This document shows positions 9,756 to 18,657 of a stretch of DNA of 61,680 bases, piece by piece. Origin of the DNA: Candidatus Methylacidithermus pantelleriae. GTDB taxonomy: Bacteria; Verrucomicrobiota; Verrucomicrobiia; Methylacidiphilales; Methylacidiphilaceae. The first letter of the stretch is position 1, and each line of letters starts with the position of its first letter. Location: positions 1 to 61,680 of the forward strand of contig NZ_CAJNOB010000004.1 in the NCBI RefSeq assembly GCF_905250085.1, written 5' to 3'. The translations under genes and the position numbers were made by a program. The notes below the pieces were generated by a model. That model was not told the origin of the DNA. It did no database searches and worked only from the letters and a program-made list of their open reading frames with translations.

Positions 9756-12700
9756 TTACCTGCCTTGACAAAGAGGCTCGCCAGCGTGGGTAAGCAAAGC
9801 TTCCCGCAGCATCGATTGGACCCAGTCCCGGTCGGCGGCCCAACCAAAGGAGGGGATGGGCACAAAGTGATAGCCGCAGGCTTCCCACTCTTGCTGAAGG
9901 GACAAAAGCTTTTTCCCGTCCATTTTCCAGCGTTCCAAGGCAAAGGGACCGATTATTCCTACTACACCTGTCGTTCCAAAAACCAGAAGGTCAGCGGGCA
10001 AAAGAACTTCTCCTAAAAGAGTCACCGGAGTGTAGACCGCGTAGCCTAGACCCGTGATCCATTCTGCCATTTCTTTGTGCCATCCATCGGTCCCCCGCAC
10101 GGTTTCTACCAGCTGCACCTGGGAAGTGGTGGCCAAGCCGGAGGGTGGCCGGAAAAGCGAAAGCCTCGGATCATGTTCCGGAAAATATTCCGGCGGTGCC
10201 GAGTGGAAAACCCAGATCTCTTCTTTTGCTGCGGCCAGGATGGCATGAACCAGTCTTCGTCCCCACCCTTCGGGCCAGGGAGTGAGGGGCTCGTTGGGAG
10301 CAACTACAAGGGAAACAAAAACCAAGTCGCGTGATTCACCTTGAAGATCTTCTGGGGTCCCACAGAAGAAATTCCGGCGTGCGATTTCTTGAGAAGGGAG
10401 CTTTTCATTGGATAGCCGGCGGAGAAGGTTTGCCTGCGGGACACTCCCGAGGCTAACCAGAGCAATTGTCTTAGAGGCGTAAAACGGGTCTTCCAGAATC
10501 TGCCGTAACTTTTCCACTACAGCATGAGCCTCAAAAGGATTGAGCGCCAAATGCCCCGATCCTTGTTGCACGCCCTGGGAGATATGCTCCCATCGAAGAA
10601 CCTTTTGAAAGCTGGTTGGGCGAATCCGCATGGGAAGCAACGGGCGATCCGGATAGGAATGGCTATTCAAAAGAGCGACAAGTTCCGCCCGGGAGCTAAA
10701 CTGCCTGCGCAAACTTTTTCGTACAGGGAACCGCACCTCGGCAATATCCCATAGGGAGTTGGCTGCCACCAGGCGATCCCGATAGGCCAAATCCGCTACC
10801 CACCGGGTACAATCTTCTCTTTGGGATGGGTCGGAGAACTCAAGAAACGGCCCAAGTCCCGGTTGTGAGCCGTCTCCTAGGACGGCCACCTTGCGTCCCA
10901 GCAAGGTCGTCAAAAGAGATGGGGGAGGTGCAACTTCACCACCGATCACGATCACGACATCGAAAAGATTCGCATTCTCAGATAAGAGTTCCATCCCCGC
11001 AGGCAGCCCAATGAGCCACGCGGGGAAGAAGGAGACAAACCGAGTGGTATGTTTCCAAGCCTCCCTCCGGTATAATTCGGAAGAAGGTTGGAATCGCACC
11101 CGGGCATCCTCCCAAGCTTTTTTCCAGGCCAAAAGAGCCTCTCGTTGCTCCTCTTCTAGATGCGGCACGGATCGCAGCCAGGCTTCGGCCGCCCAAAGTG
11201 CGCAAGCCTCTCGTCGCCAGTTTTGCCCAAGGGTTTGATAGCGATCCCATAGCTTGAGAATTTCGCGTTCCTTTTGCGCTCGTTGCCGAACCTCGGCCCA
11301 TGCCCTGGCCCACTGCCATGCCATCGGCAGCGCTTCGAGCCGCGAAGGCCAAGCAGGATCCGCAGGCTTTTCTTTAATCCGACGAGTCAAGTCTGGGGCC
11401 ACTTGACCGAGAACTTGAAGAAGTCGTTCCGCTTCTTCCCAAGCTTTTCCTTTTTCCCACGTCTTGACCAGTTCTCCGTAGGCAAGCTCGTAGGCCAAAG
11501 GGTCTTTTTGTTCCACGCTTCGCAGAAGTTCCCCAAGAATCGGGTGTGCGTTGGGTTGCCGTGCCCATAGGTGGAGTTGGTGAAGAAAAGCACGGACGGG
11601 CTGCTCGCTTTTTTCCCAATTTTGAAAGGCAAGCGTGGCTAGAAGCTGTGCAATGAGCTCTCCCAAGGCTTGCTCGTTGGTCCAAGCGACTTCTGTTGGA
11701 GCGAAAAGCAGCTCCACTCTTGCTCGCCATTCTTTTACTTGCTGCCCAAACGCAAGGATTTTGCCCAACCAGTGGTGGCATTTTTGAACCACGTCCAGCT
11801 GGTCTTCGATTCCGCCCGAGACAGGAATTTCGGCCCAGCGTTGCCAGAGCCGGCAAAGCCTTCGCACATCCAGATACGTTTGACAGTATTCCTGGAGGTC
11901 TTGGAGCGTTTCCTTGCTCCGGCACCGACGGCCATTAAGCCGCACGGAAGACCGGAGATAGCTGGTTTCGCGGAGCACCCTAGGCCGGAATAGAAGAAAA
12001 CGGGGAGGAGGCCCTTTTTCCTCCCAGTACTGCAGAAGTGCATGGCAATCACTCAGTAGCGTTACCAGGTCGCAAGACTTGACCGTAGCTAAAGTCCAAT
12101 CTTTGACCCTGGCTACCCGTTCGGCTAGGCCAGCATCCCATAAGGCTTGTGTTTGCTCTTGCAACCGTACCCACGGCTCCGCGTTTCCATAGACAACTTC
12201 GTCCAATGCGGAGCCAGCAAACGGAAGGGAACAATTGCGTATATCGTGGAGAGCCGCGCGTAGCTCTGAGAGTGCTGCAAGAATCTCCTGGAGCTGGCTT
12301 GAGTCTTTATGAACCCGTTGCAGGATCGTTTCTTGGGCGTAGTTCTGCAAAAAACTTTGCCAGCGAAGGCGATTTTTCCTTTCTTCTTCTAGCCAGGAAG
12401 CAAGCACGGAGGGTTCCGGTAGTAGCGCCGGATCCGGGCAAAACTGGGAGAGTTCCCCATTTTTTTCCAGGGATAAAGGGCGCAAAAAGGAAGCAAGTTT
12501 TTTCCAGGCGTCGGGAGATTCTGGGAGGGAAGCCTCCGGATCCACCGCGTCGGTGAACCAATGGTATTTTTCGCGCTCAAGGAACAGCCGTTCGATAACT
12601 TCCGGAAGTGATCCTTGGTAAATTCCTCCAGCCAAGCTTACATCCCGGGTATCGCAGGGAAGACTACGAAGCAGGGTTTCCTCAACTTCGAGGAGTTCGG

Positions 12701-14162
12701 TTTCTACCTCCCGGATCTTTCCTTCCCAGCGTGCCACCTCTTCAGCGGTTTCCTCTGGTGAGTGCTCTGTCGTGAAACGTAGGATTCGATCCACTGCCGT
12801 TTCGAGGTTTGAAAGAAACTCGGAGTCAATGCCCGTCCAGCACAAGCAGAGGGGACGGATTTCTGGAGGGATTCGTTCCCAAAGCTTTCGCAGGAGTGAA
12901 GAAGAGGTACCCACGACCAGCACCTTTTTCCCATGCGCTAAAAAATCGCCCAGCAAGCTGGCGGCCGTTTGTGTCTTGCCGCTACTAGGAGGGCCATCGA
13001 TCAGCACGACCCGCGAGTTTTTTACTGCTTCCAAGGCTTCCTTTTGGTCGATTGAGAGAGCCAAAGGAATTCGGGTAGGGCGCAGCTCTTGACGATCCGC
13101 CTTGATGACCGCTTCTTGGGATCGCGACTCAAACAAAAGCTCACCTACCGGGAAAGCCTTAGCTTGCCGCCGTTGCTCTCGAAGTTCGATGGCAAGGCTC
13201 GCCCACTGAGCGCAAGACCGCTTCCGGAAAAGGAGTGCCGGGGCTAACCACACCCGTGGGAACTCCCCAGCTTGTGGGCCCGGTTCCAGGCTGGGGAGAT
13301 AGTCTCCCTTCACCGGGAGAAGACCCAAGAGGCCGCGAAGGATTCGTTCCGTTTCCTCTCGATTCCAAGGATCGATAAGATTATTCGCCCACCGGTCACA
13401 AAGCTCCCTTCGTTCCGGATCCGGTTTCTGCAGCCCTTCCAGCACTTCCCATTCGATCCTGGGCCGGAAACCTAACGGAGAAGGAGCAACGGTTAAAACC
13501 GAACCCCTTTCCCAGCGAATTTCCACGCTGGCTACCAAAAGATGGCGTCGCAAGTAAGCCCCTGTGGGACGACTCCATGTCAAAAGCCCAAATGCCATCA
13601 CCAGCTCGTGCGTGGCGGCTTTTCGTTTCCAATCTCCTTCCAGCCACACCAGCCGGTAATAGAGCTCTTCGGCTCGTTTGGCCTTTCGGTGTTGCTCTGC
13701 CCAGGGCTGCCAGCAGCTGTCAATCCATCGCTCCCACTGGTTCTGAACTGCAGGGAAGGACGCCAGCTCCAGCCATTTCCCCTCACGCCACGTTTTTTCC
13801 CTGAGGCGCGGAGGGGAAGAGTCACTGATCTCCTCGCGGGGCGGTACCCAGGGAAGGGAAGCTTCAGGAAAGGGAGGAAGGTCCGGAATCACCGGTTTCT
13901 TCCATTGAATCCAAAACTCGTGTGTCCAATTCCCAGCGGAGAGTTTAGGGCAACGGACATCCGGCAAAGCTTGTAATTCCCAAAGCCATACGACAACCGG
14001 GTATTCTTGGACGTCTTGTGCCGGTCGTGCTGCCTGCAGGGAGAGCTCGCGAAAATACTCGAGAACCTTTGTCAACGGTTCGGAGCTTTCGGTAAGATGG
14101 CGATTTGTAGGGGCTTCCATCCTGCGGCGGCCTTCTGGGTCCAAATATGAAAGAAAGCCCAA
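9756..14162 (-). CDS. Large SF1 helicase/nuclease-like protein with eroded catalytic motifs
   Basis: The 1468-residue protein resembles large superfamily 1 (UPF1/DNA2-like) helicases that end in a Vsr/DUF559-type nuclease domain. An intact Walker A (GPPSSGKT) is at about residues 390-397, followed by motif Ia-like KKVLVVGTSSSLLRKL. A long, Trp- and Arg-rich helical insert of over 600 residues follows. RecA domain 2 parts are visible at about 1171-1300: LNPFEAHAVVEKLRQIL, KTIALVSLGSVPQANLL and EDLQGESRDLVFVSLVV. However, the expected Walker B (DEAS after FDVVI) reads IGGEVAPP at about 1073. The motif VI segment, usually NVAASRAR, reads HAILAAAK near 1306. In the C-terminal nuclease-like part (about 1345-1445) the expected E-x-D of IECDG reads IIGPF. 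So ATP binding may persist but hydrolysis and cleavage look lost. The frame is fully open over 4.4 kb. It stands alone, with relics on one side. Confidence 0.72.
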   Translation of the reverse strand: MGFLSYLDPEGRRRMEAPTNRHLTESSEPLTKVLEYFRELSLQAARPAQDVQEYPVVVWLWELQALPDVRCPKLSAGNWTHEFWIQWKKPVIPDLPPFPEASLPWVPPREEISDSSPPRLREKTWREGKWLELASFPAVQNQWERWIDSCWQPWAEQHRKAKRAEELYYRLVWLEGDWKRKAATHELVMAFGLLTWSRPTGAYLRRHLLVASVEIRWERGSVLTVAPSPLGFRPRIEWEVLEGLQKPDPERRELCDRWANNLIDPWNREETERILRGLLGLLPVKGDYLPSLEPGPQAGEFPRVWLAPALLFRKRSCAQWASLAIELREQRRQAKAFPVGELLFESRSQEAVIKADRQELRPTRIPLALSIDQKEALEAVKNSRVVLIDGPPSSGKTQTAASLLGDFLAHGKKVLVVGTSSSLLRKLWERIPPEIRPLCLCWTGIDSEFLSNLETAVDRILRFTTEHSPEETAEEVARWEGKIREVETELLEVEETLLRSLPCDTRDVSLAGGIYQGSLPEVIERLFLEREKYHWFTDAVDPEASLPESPDAWKKLASFLRPLSLEKNGELSQFCPDPALLPEPSVLASWLEEERKNRLRWQSFLQNYAQETILQRVHKDSSQLQEILAALSELRAALHDIRNCSLPFAGSALDEVVYGNAEPWVRLQEQTQALWDAGLAERVARVKDWTLATVKSCDLVTLLSDCHALLQYWEEKGPPPRFLLFRPRVLRETSYLRSSVRLNGRRCRSKETLQDLQEYCQTYLDVRRLCRLWQRWAEIPVSGGIEDQLDVVQKCHHWLGKILAFGQQVKEWRARVELLFAPTEVAWTNEQALGELIAQLLATLAFQNWEKSEQPVRAFLHQLHLWARQPNAHPILGELLRSVEQKDPLAYELAYGELVKTWEKGKAWEEAERLLQVLGQVAPDLTRRIKEKPADPAWPSRLEALPMAWQWARAWAEVRQRAQKEREILKLWDRYQTLGQNWRREACALWAAEAWLRSVPHLEEEQREALLAWKKAWEDARVRFQPSSELYRREAWKHTTRFVSFFPAWLIGLPAGMELLSENANLFDVVIVIGGEVAPPPSLLTTLLGRKVAVLGDGSQPGLGPFLEFSDPSQREDCTRWVADLAYRDRLVAANSLWDIAEVRFPVRKSLRRQFSSRAELVALLNSHSYPDRPLLPMRIRPTSFQKVLRWEHISQGVQQGSGHLALNPFEAHAVVEKLRQILEDPFYASKTIALVSLGSVPQANLLRRLSNEKLPSQEIARRNFFCGTPEDLQGESRDLVFVSLVVAPNEPLTPWPEGWGRRLVHAILAAAKEEIWVFHSAPPEYFPEHDPRLSLFRPPSGLATTSQVQLVETVRGTDGWHKEMAEWITGLGYAVYTPVTLLGEVLLPADLLVFGTTGVVGIIGPFALERWKMDGKKLLSLQQEWEACGYHFVPIPSFGWAADRDWVQSMLREALLTHAGEPLCQGR

Positions 14163-14579
14163 GAAGCTTCAGTTACGCTTCCAGCAGCTGATTGTCCGAA
14201 ATTGCTTCGCTACACATAATCCCCTATGTCACCCTTCTAGGGTGAACTCCCTAGCCCGTCTGTCTCCTTCCCCAACCCGCGGGTCGCAGACCAGCCTCGG
14301 GCTCTCCCATCGCTAGAGAAATCTCGAGAGACATCCCTTGCCCAGAGACCCGGGTAGCGCCCGCTAAGCGAACCAGCCAATCCAAAGTCAATCGCAATAG
14401 AACCGCAAGCTCTTGGCAAGCTCTGCGCCTCCTAGCTTGCTAGCAGCCTAGACGTACGGAACGCCTCCATCAAGCCTCTTTTCCGAGAGCGAAGGATGTT
14501 TCCCTCGTCTGTTACGCAATGCCCTGCCGAGGTCTAACGATCCCAAAGGAACCTCATGGGCGAACGATCGCTCTCGCTT
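14163..14579. other. Intergenic stretch, nothing recognised
   Basis: About 417 bases between the alpha-E gene's 3' end and the start of the large helicase-like gene. It should hold that gene's promoter. I see no gene, tRNA or clear terminator. Confidence 0.4.
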
Positions 14580-15557
14580 CTAAGCTCTTTGGTTTAAAAC
14601 ATCCAAAGAGTTTGGAGCAAAACCATGACTTTCTTTCCGTAAAACCTCCCAAACCTCCTGGTGGATCTGGTTACACAGGGCTTGAATCTTTACGCACCAT
14701 CCCACGCACGCATTGGGTTCCTTTGGTCCTCTTGGGTTCTCGGTATCTACAATGTCCCGTATACGATGGCCTAATTCTTCAAAGTGGGATTCCCCAGCGC
14801 AAGCCCATGCGGAAAGCTTTACAACTGCCTTTTGTATGCCTAGAGCACTGTGGCAAAGCGAGCCTTTTGACTCAGGGGTTCCTACAAAACTTTTCCAAAC
14901 TCTGGCGCCCTCCACACGAGGTCCTTCCATCAGTCGATACTTCTCCCACAAACCCGCCGCTTCCAAAGGTAGCGATCCAACGATCGGCCAATCAAACGAC
15001 TCCGAACCCAGCTCCCATTGAGCCACTAAAACTGCTGAAAGATTGCCCGTACGCTCCAGAGCTATGCCAAGTTCCGCCAATTCCGCTCCGGGAGAAATCC
15101 AGTCAACCAGCAACGCTTCCGTCCAAAGCGTTCTTTCGAAAACTTCTTCCAAGTCGCCCGCTATTTCTACCACGTTCGGAGGGTCCTTTGGGAACGCCCA
15201 CTTGTCGTACAATCGGCTGCATTCCCTCCACAGCGAGCCCGGAAGATAAAAACGGAGCTCGCGAGCATTGGCTCGGGCCTGCAACAGGCAAGTTCGTAAA
15301 GAAAGCGGTTCCGTTGGCTCCCACTGGAGCCGTTGAAGACACCTCACCAGGTCGAAAGCTTCCTTCGGCAACGGAACCCGCAGCGCCTGATGAACCCACG
15401 AGCAGAACCCGTTCGTCTTCCCGCATTCTCCGCAGTCGATGCCCTTTTGCCATGCAAGGAAAAGAATTTGGGCTGTGTGCCGGGATCTTTCGATGTAGCG
15501 GGCAAGCCAATAAAGCATTTCCGCGGCTCGCAGAGGAAGGGGAGCGCTGGATGTCAT
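14580..15557 (-). CDS. Alpha-E domain protein (DUF403)
   Basis: The 325-residue protein is an alpha-E domain (DUF403) protein. The N-terminus LRAAEMLYWLARYIERSRHT is the family hallmark, and the rest is helical with CLQRLQWEPTEPLSL and a C-terminal ARANARELRFYLPGSLWREC. Its biochemical role is not established. In many genomes it is paired with a circularly permuted ATP-grasp protein, as here: it starts four bases after that gene's stop and the two must be co-transcribed. Such pairs often neighbour a transglutaminase-like protease or a proteasome-like Anbu protein; none is in this window. ATG 15557 gives the expected N-terminus. Confidence 0.88.
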   Translation of the reverse strand: MTSSAPLPLRAAEMLYWLARYIERSRHTAQILFLAWQKGIDCGECGKTNGFCSWVHQALRVPLPKEAFDLVRCLQRLQWEPTEPLSLRTCLLQARANARELRFYLPGSLWRECSRLYDKWAFPKDPPNVVEIAGDLEEVFERTLWTEALLVDWISPGAELAELGIALERTGNLSAVLVAQWELGSESFDWPIVGSLPLEAAGLWEKYRLMEGPRVEGARVWKSFVGTPESKGSLCHSALGIQKAVVKLSAWACAGESHFEELGHRIRDIVDTENPRGPKEPNACVGWCVKIQALCNQIHQEVWEVLRKESHGFAPNSLDVLNQRA

Positions 15558-15561
15558 ACCG

Positions 15562-17097
15562 TTACGAGCTTGTTACCCAGGTGTCTTTGCTCCCCCCTCC
15601 CTGGCAAGAATTGACGACTAGAGATCCCTCCTGGAGCGCTACTCGAGAAAGACCTCCTGGTACAACCCGGATCCGGTCACCTTGCAAAACAAAGGGACGC
15701 AAGTCAACGCGTCGAGGCACCAGGAGTCCTTTGAGGTAGCAAGGGGCCTGAGAGAACCACACGGTTGGTTGCGCAATATATCGGCGAGGGAAAGCACGGA
15801 TCTTTTCTCGAAAAAGCAGGCGCTCCGACGCGCTGGCTAGGGGTCCGATGAGCATACCATGCCCACCCGATTGGTTGACTTCTTTGATCACCAGTTCGTC
15901 CAGGTGTTCCAGGACAAACTTTAGATCCGAAGGCTCTGAACAGAGGTAGGTGGGAACGTTGGGGAGCATCGGCTCTTGTTCGAGATAGTAACGGACGATC
16001 TTGGGAATCCACGGGTAGATGGCCTTATCATCGGCCACCCCCGTTCCAATGGCATTGAGAAGGTTCACCTTTCCGCAGCGATACAATTCAAAAAGTCCTG
16101 GAACACCCAGTAACGAGTCTGCCCGAAAGGCCCTTGGATCTAGAAACTCGTCGTTCACCCTGCGATAGAGGACATGAACAGGGCGCTTGGCTCCGAAAGA
16201 GCGTATCCAAAGGGTTCCTCCGGTCACTTCTAAGTCCTGGCCCTCCACAAGCGGCACGCCCATCGTGCGTGCCAACCAGGCATGTTCAAAGTAAGCGGAG
16301 TTAGCTGGCCCGGGCGTGAACACGGCTATCTGGGGATCCGTCACTCCAGGAGGAGCCAGTTCAGCCAAAGTTTGCCACAAAAGTTGGGGATACTGTTCCA
16401 CGGGCTGGGGGTTATAAGCAGCCATAACTTCTGGCAAAGCTCGTTTGAGGGCCGCACGATTGGCCAGCATATAGGAGGCACCACTGGGGACTCGCAAGTT
16501 ATCTTCTAAAACGAGCCACCGGCCATCCTGGTCGCGGATAAGATCGGAACCCAAAACGGCGACGTACACTCGTTTGGGCGGGGAGATCTCTCTCATCTGC
16601 AGGCGGTACTCGAGGCTTGATTGGACCAACCACTCTGGAAGAACACCATCGCGGATGATCTGAGCTTGCCCATAAATGTCGGCAAGGAAGAGGTTGAGGG
16701 CCGTCATCCGTTGCTGGAGACCTCGTTCGATCCACCCCCACTCTTCGCGTGTCAAAATTCGGGGAAGGAGATCCAGGGGAAAAATTCGTTCCTGGCCTTC
16801 TTGGGACATGGGGACCGCAAAGGTAACTCCCTCATCCTTCAAAAATTGTTGCAGGCAAAGCTCGGCACGACGCAGGAGCGCCGGACCCCCCGCGCCAATG
16901 CGCCGTAGGAGTTCTCGGTAGGGAGGGCGAACTTCTCCCGATGAGTCAAAGCATTCATCCCATCCTTTTTCGGGCCGGTAGTTACCCAAAAGATTGGAAA
17001 CTAACAACCGTGGCTCTGGTCTGAGAAGTGGCTTGGGGAAAGCGGCTTCCATTGAGTCATGCGCCTCAACAAACCAATCCGTTTTGTACCCGGACAT
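15562..17097 (-). CDS. Circularly permuted ATP-grasp protein (DUF404/DUF407)
   Basis: This 511-residue protein belongs to the circularly permuted ATP-grasp family, predicted to form peptide-like bonds using ATP. Typical segments are LNLFLADIYGQAQI in the N-terminal part, LVLEDNLRVPSGASYMLANR, NAIGTGVADDKAIYPWIP, LVIKEVNQSGGHGMLIGP, and the Arg-rich end with DLRPFVLQG and VVPGGLSRVAL. The family is about 480-500 residues, so it looks full-length. It is the first gene of a two-gene operon with the alpha-E protein. The proposed role is synthesis of a peptide tag or amide-linked compound, but no product is known. An internal ATG 45 bases in is a possible alternative start. Confidence 0.88.
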   Translation of the reverse strand: MSGYKTDWFVEAHDSMEAAFPKPLLRPEPRLLVSNLLGNYRPEKGWDECFDSSGEVRPPYRELLRRIGAGGPALLRRAELCLQQFLKDEGVTFAVPMSQEGQERIFPLDLLPRILTREEWGWIERGLQQRMTALNLFLADIYGQAQIIRDGVLPEWLVQSSLEYRLQMREISPPKRVYVAVLGSDLIRDQDGRWLVLEDNLRVPSGASYMLANRAALKRALPEVMAAYNPQPVEQYPQLLWQTLAELAPPGVTDPQIAVFTPGPANSAYFEHAWLARTMGVPLVEGQDLEVTGGTLWIRSFGAKRPVHVLYRRVNDEFLDPRAFRADSLLGVPGLFELYRCGKVNLLNAIGTGVADDKAIYPWIPKIVRYYLEQEPMLPNVPTYLCSEPSDLKFVLEHLDELVIKEVNQSGGHGMLIGPLASASERLLFREKIRAFPRRYIAQPTVWFSQAPCYLKGLLVPRRVDLRPFVLQGDRIRVVPGGLSRVALQEGSLVVNSCQGGGSKDTWVTSS

Positions 17098-17914
17098 TCC
17101 TGTAAGCAGCTCACATGCCCAAAGTTCCCCGTGGCTGGCGGCTGAAAAGGAATGCGATGCAAAGATAGATCACCCAGCGTTTGAATCTGGCGGTAGAGGT
17201 TAGGCTTCAGTGGATTTGGCCGGGCGGTGTCCGGCATTTGAGAGTTTGATTCGCACGCCGTGAGAGCCATCCGGCCTTCAAGGCATTCAAGGAAGTTTGT
17301 CTCAGCGGAGGTGGAGGCTTGACAGCACCGATTGGTATCGAGAGGACCACCTGCGGTTACAGTCAATAGAGCGGTAAGCCTACCGGCTTCCCCATCGTGG
17401 CGGCCGGTCGGGTTGTCGCAATGGGTTTTTTGTGATACCGCCCTGAAGTTCCGGGAGCCGGCACCCGGCAAGGCGGGAGGGACGACGTTAACGGCCTTGA
17501 TCCCCCAGTTGGTGATTCCCCGTCTGGCTGGATCACTTTAGGAGCTTGGCTTCTCCGACTGCCTCTAGAACCTGCGTGGCACTACCTTCGTCATCCACCA
17601 TTTTGGCCCAGCCGGTTTTCCAAGAAGCCGCTCGACGCCAGCGAGGACGTGAGAAGCAAGGGGTAACCCTTTGTTACCAGAAGAGGGAAGGGCGAAGGTT
17701 CTCTTTCTTTTTCGAAGAAAGGATCATTCCCAGGCGTTTCTATTTGAGGATTGATCGCTGGCGTCTGCTTGCGTTCGCAAGGACAAGCTTCAAGCCAATA
17801 AGAGGGTTTGCAGCAAAAGAAAGTGCTATGGGTGCTGCGCTGTTATGCCCACGCTTGGTGTGCCAGAGGGAATTACCTTGGGTAAAGGCTGGAACCTTCC
17901 CCCAAGCATCGCGG
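17098..17914. other. Intergenic stretch of about 0.8 kb
   Basis: There is no gene I can support. Frames on both strands are short or biased in composition. At 17544-17559 the sequence GCTTGGCTTCTCCGAC also occurs at 53640-53655 inside the tnpA part of an IS607 relic. That could mean a small IS607 fragment lies here, but the match does not extend clearly. Confidence 0.35.
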
Positions 17915-18547
17915 CTAGCTTCCCAATTCTACCCTCAAGCGCTCTTGATAGACCTGGAGTTCTTTTTCACTGGCGTCATAGGGAACAGAAAACGGCGCGC
18001 CAATGCAAAGACGGCAATACGAAAAGGGAAGGGGAACCTGAAACCGATCCCAGCTGCGTAATTCGAGTTTGCGGGTAAGATGATAGGTGACCGGGACAAT
18101 CGCTAAGCCCGTGAGCTGACTTAGTTGCAATATCCCTTTTTGGATGCTATATCTTGGCCCCCTCGGTCCGTCCGGGGCGATTCCCAAATCCCATCCTCCT
18201 CGTTGTGCCAAACGAACCATCGCCCGAAAACCCGAGCTTGCCTTTCGGGAGGTTGATCCGCGAATCGGCAACACAGAAAACTGGGTTAATAACCGTGAAA
18301 GATACTGCCCGTCATTGCTATGACTTATAAGGACAGCTAACTTCCGTCCTGGGAGGAACTGCCGGTAGAGATACGGTAGGAGAAAGAAGCGGTTGTGCCA
18401 GAACGCAAAAATGAGCGAGGAGTTCGGAGGATGGGCGATAAGCCCAGCAGGATCGTGGAGGTCATAGACTACGGTTTTGGCCACTCCCTGAACAAGGATG
18501 GCCATAGGCCTTGTGGGGAAGCGCCGTAGCCAGTGTTTGAGAGCCAT
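17915..18547 (-). CDS. Lysophospholipid acyltransferase-family protein (DUF374)
   Basis: The 210-residue protein belongs to DUF374, a branch of the glycerolipid acyltransferase superfamily that probably acylates a lipid at the inner membrane (lipid A-type acyltransferases are relatives). Visible motifs: IFAFWHNRFFLLPYLYR, the catalytic-type H-x4-D in SHSNDG, and the DGPRGPRYSIQKG block. The last of these is the family's substrate-binding signature. The length is usual for DUF374. It follows lysS on the same strand after about 110 bases, so it may share its transcript. The acyl acceptor is unknown. Confidence 0.85.
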   Translation of the reverse strand: MALKHWLRRFPTRPMAILVQGVAKTVVYDLHDPAGLIAHPPNSSLIFAFWHNRFFLLPYLYRQFLPGRKLAVLISHSNDGQYLSRLLTQFSVLPIRGSTSRKASSGFRAMVRLAQRGGWDLGIAPDGPRGPRYSIQKGILQLSQLTGLAIVPVTYHLTRKLELRSWDRFQVPLPFSYCRLCIGAPFSVPYDASEKELQVYQERLRVELGS

Positions 18548-18657
18548 AGAGGTATTGTGGTCAAAACCGCAAGAGCTTCCAGTGGAACCTCTTGCTGCAA
18601 ACCAATCCGTGAGGGCTCTTTATACGGCTTTTCGTTGGGGAGGCAATGCAGCGGGGC

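Noticed and set aside
14519-15739. A 406-codon plus-strand open frame opposite the alpha-E gene
   Set aside because: It covers the alpha-E/ATP-grasp coding region on the other strand, has Pro/Ser/Arg-rich composition and no family match. It is a shadow of the real genes.
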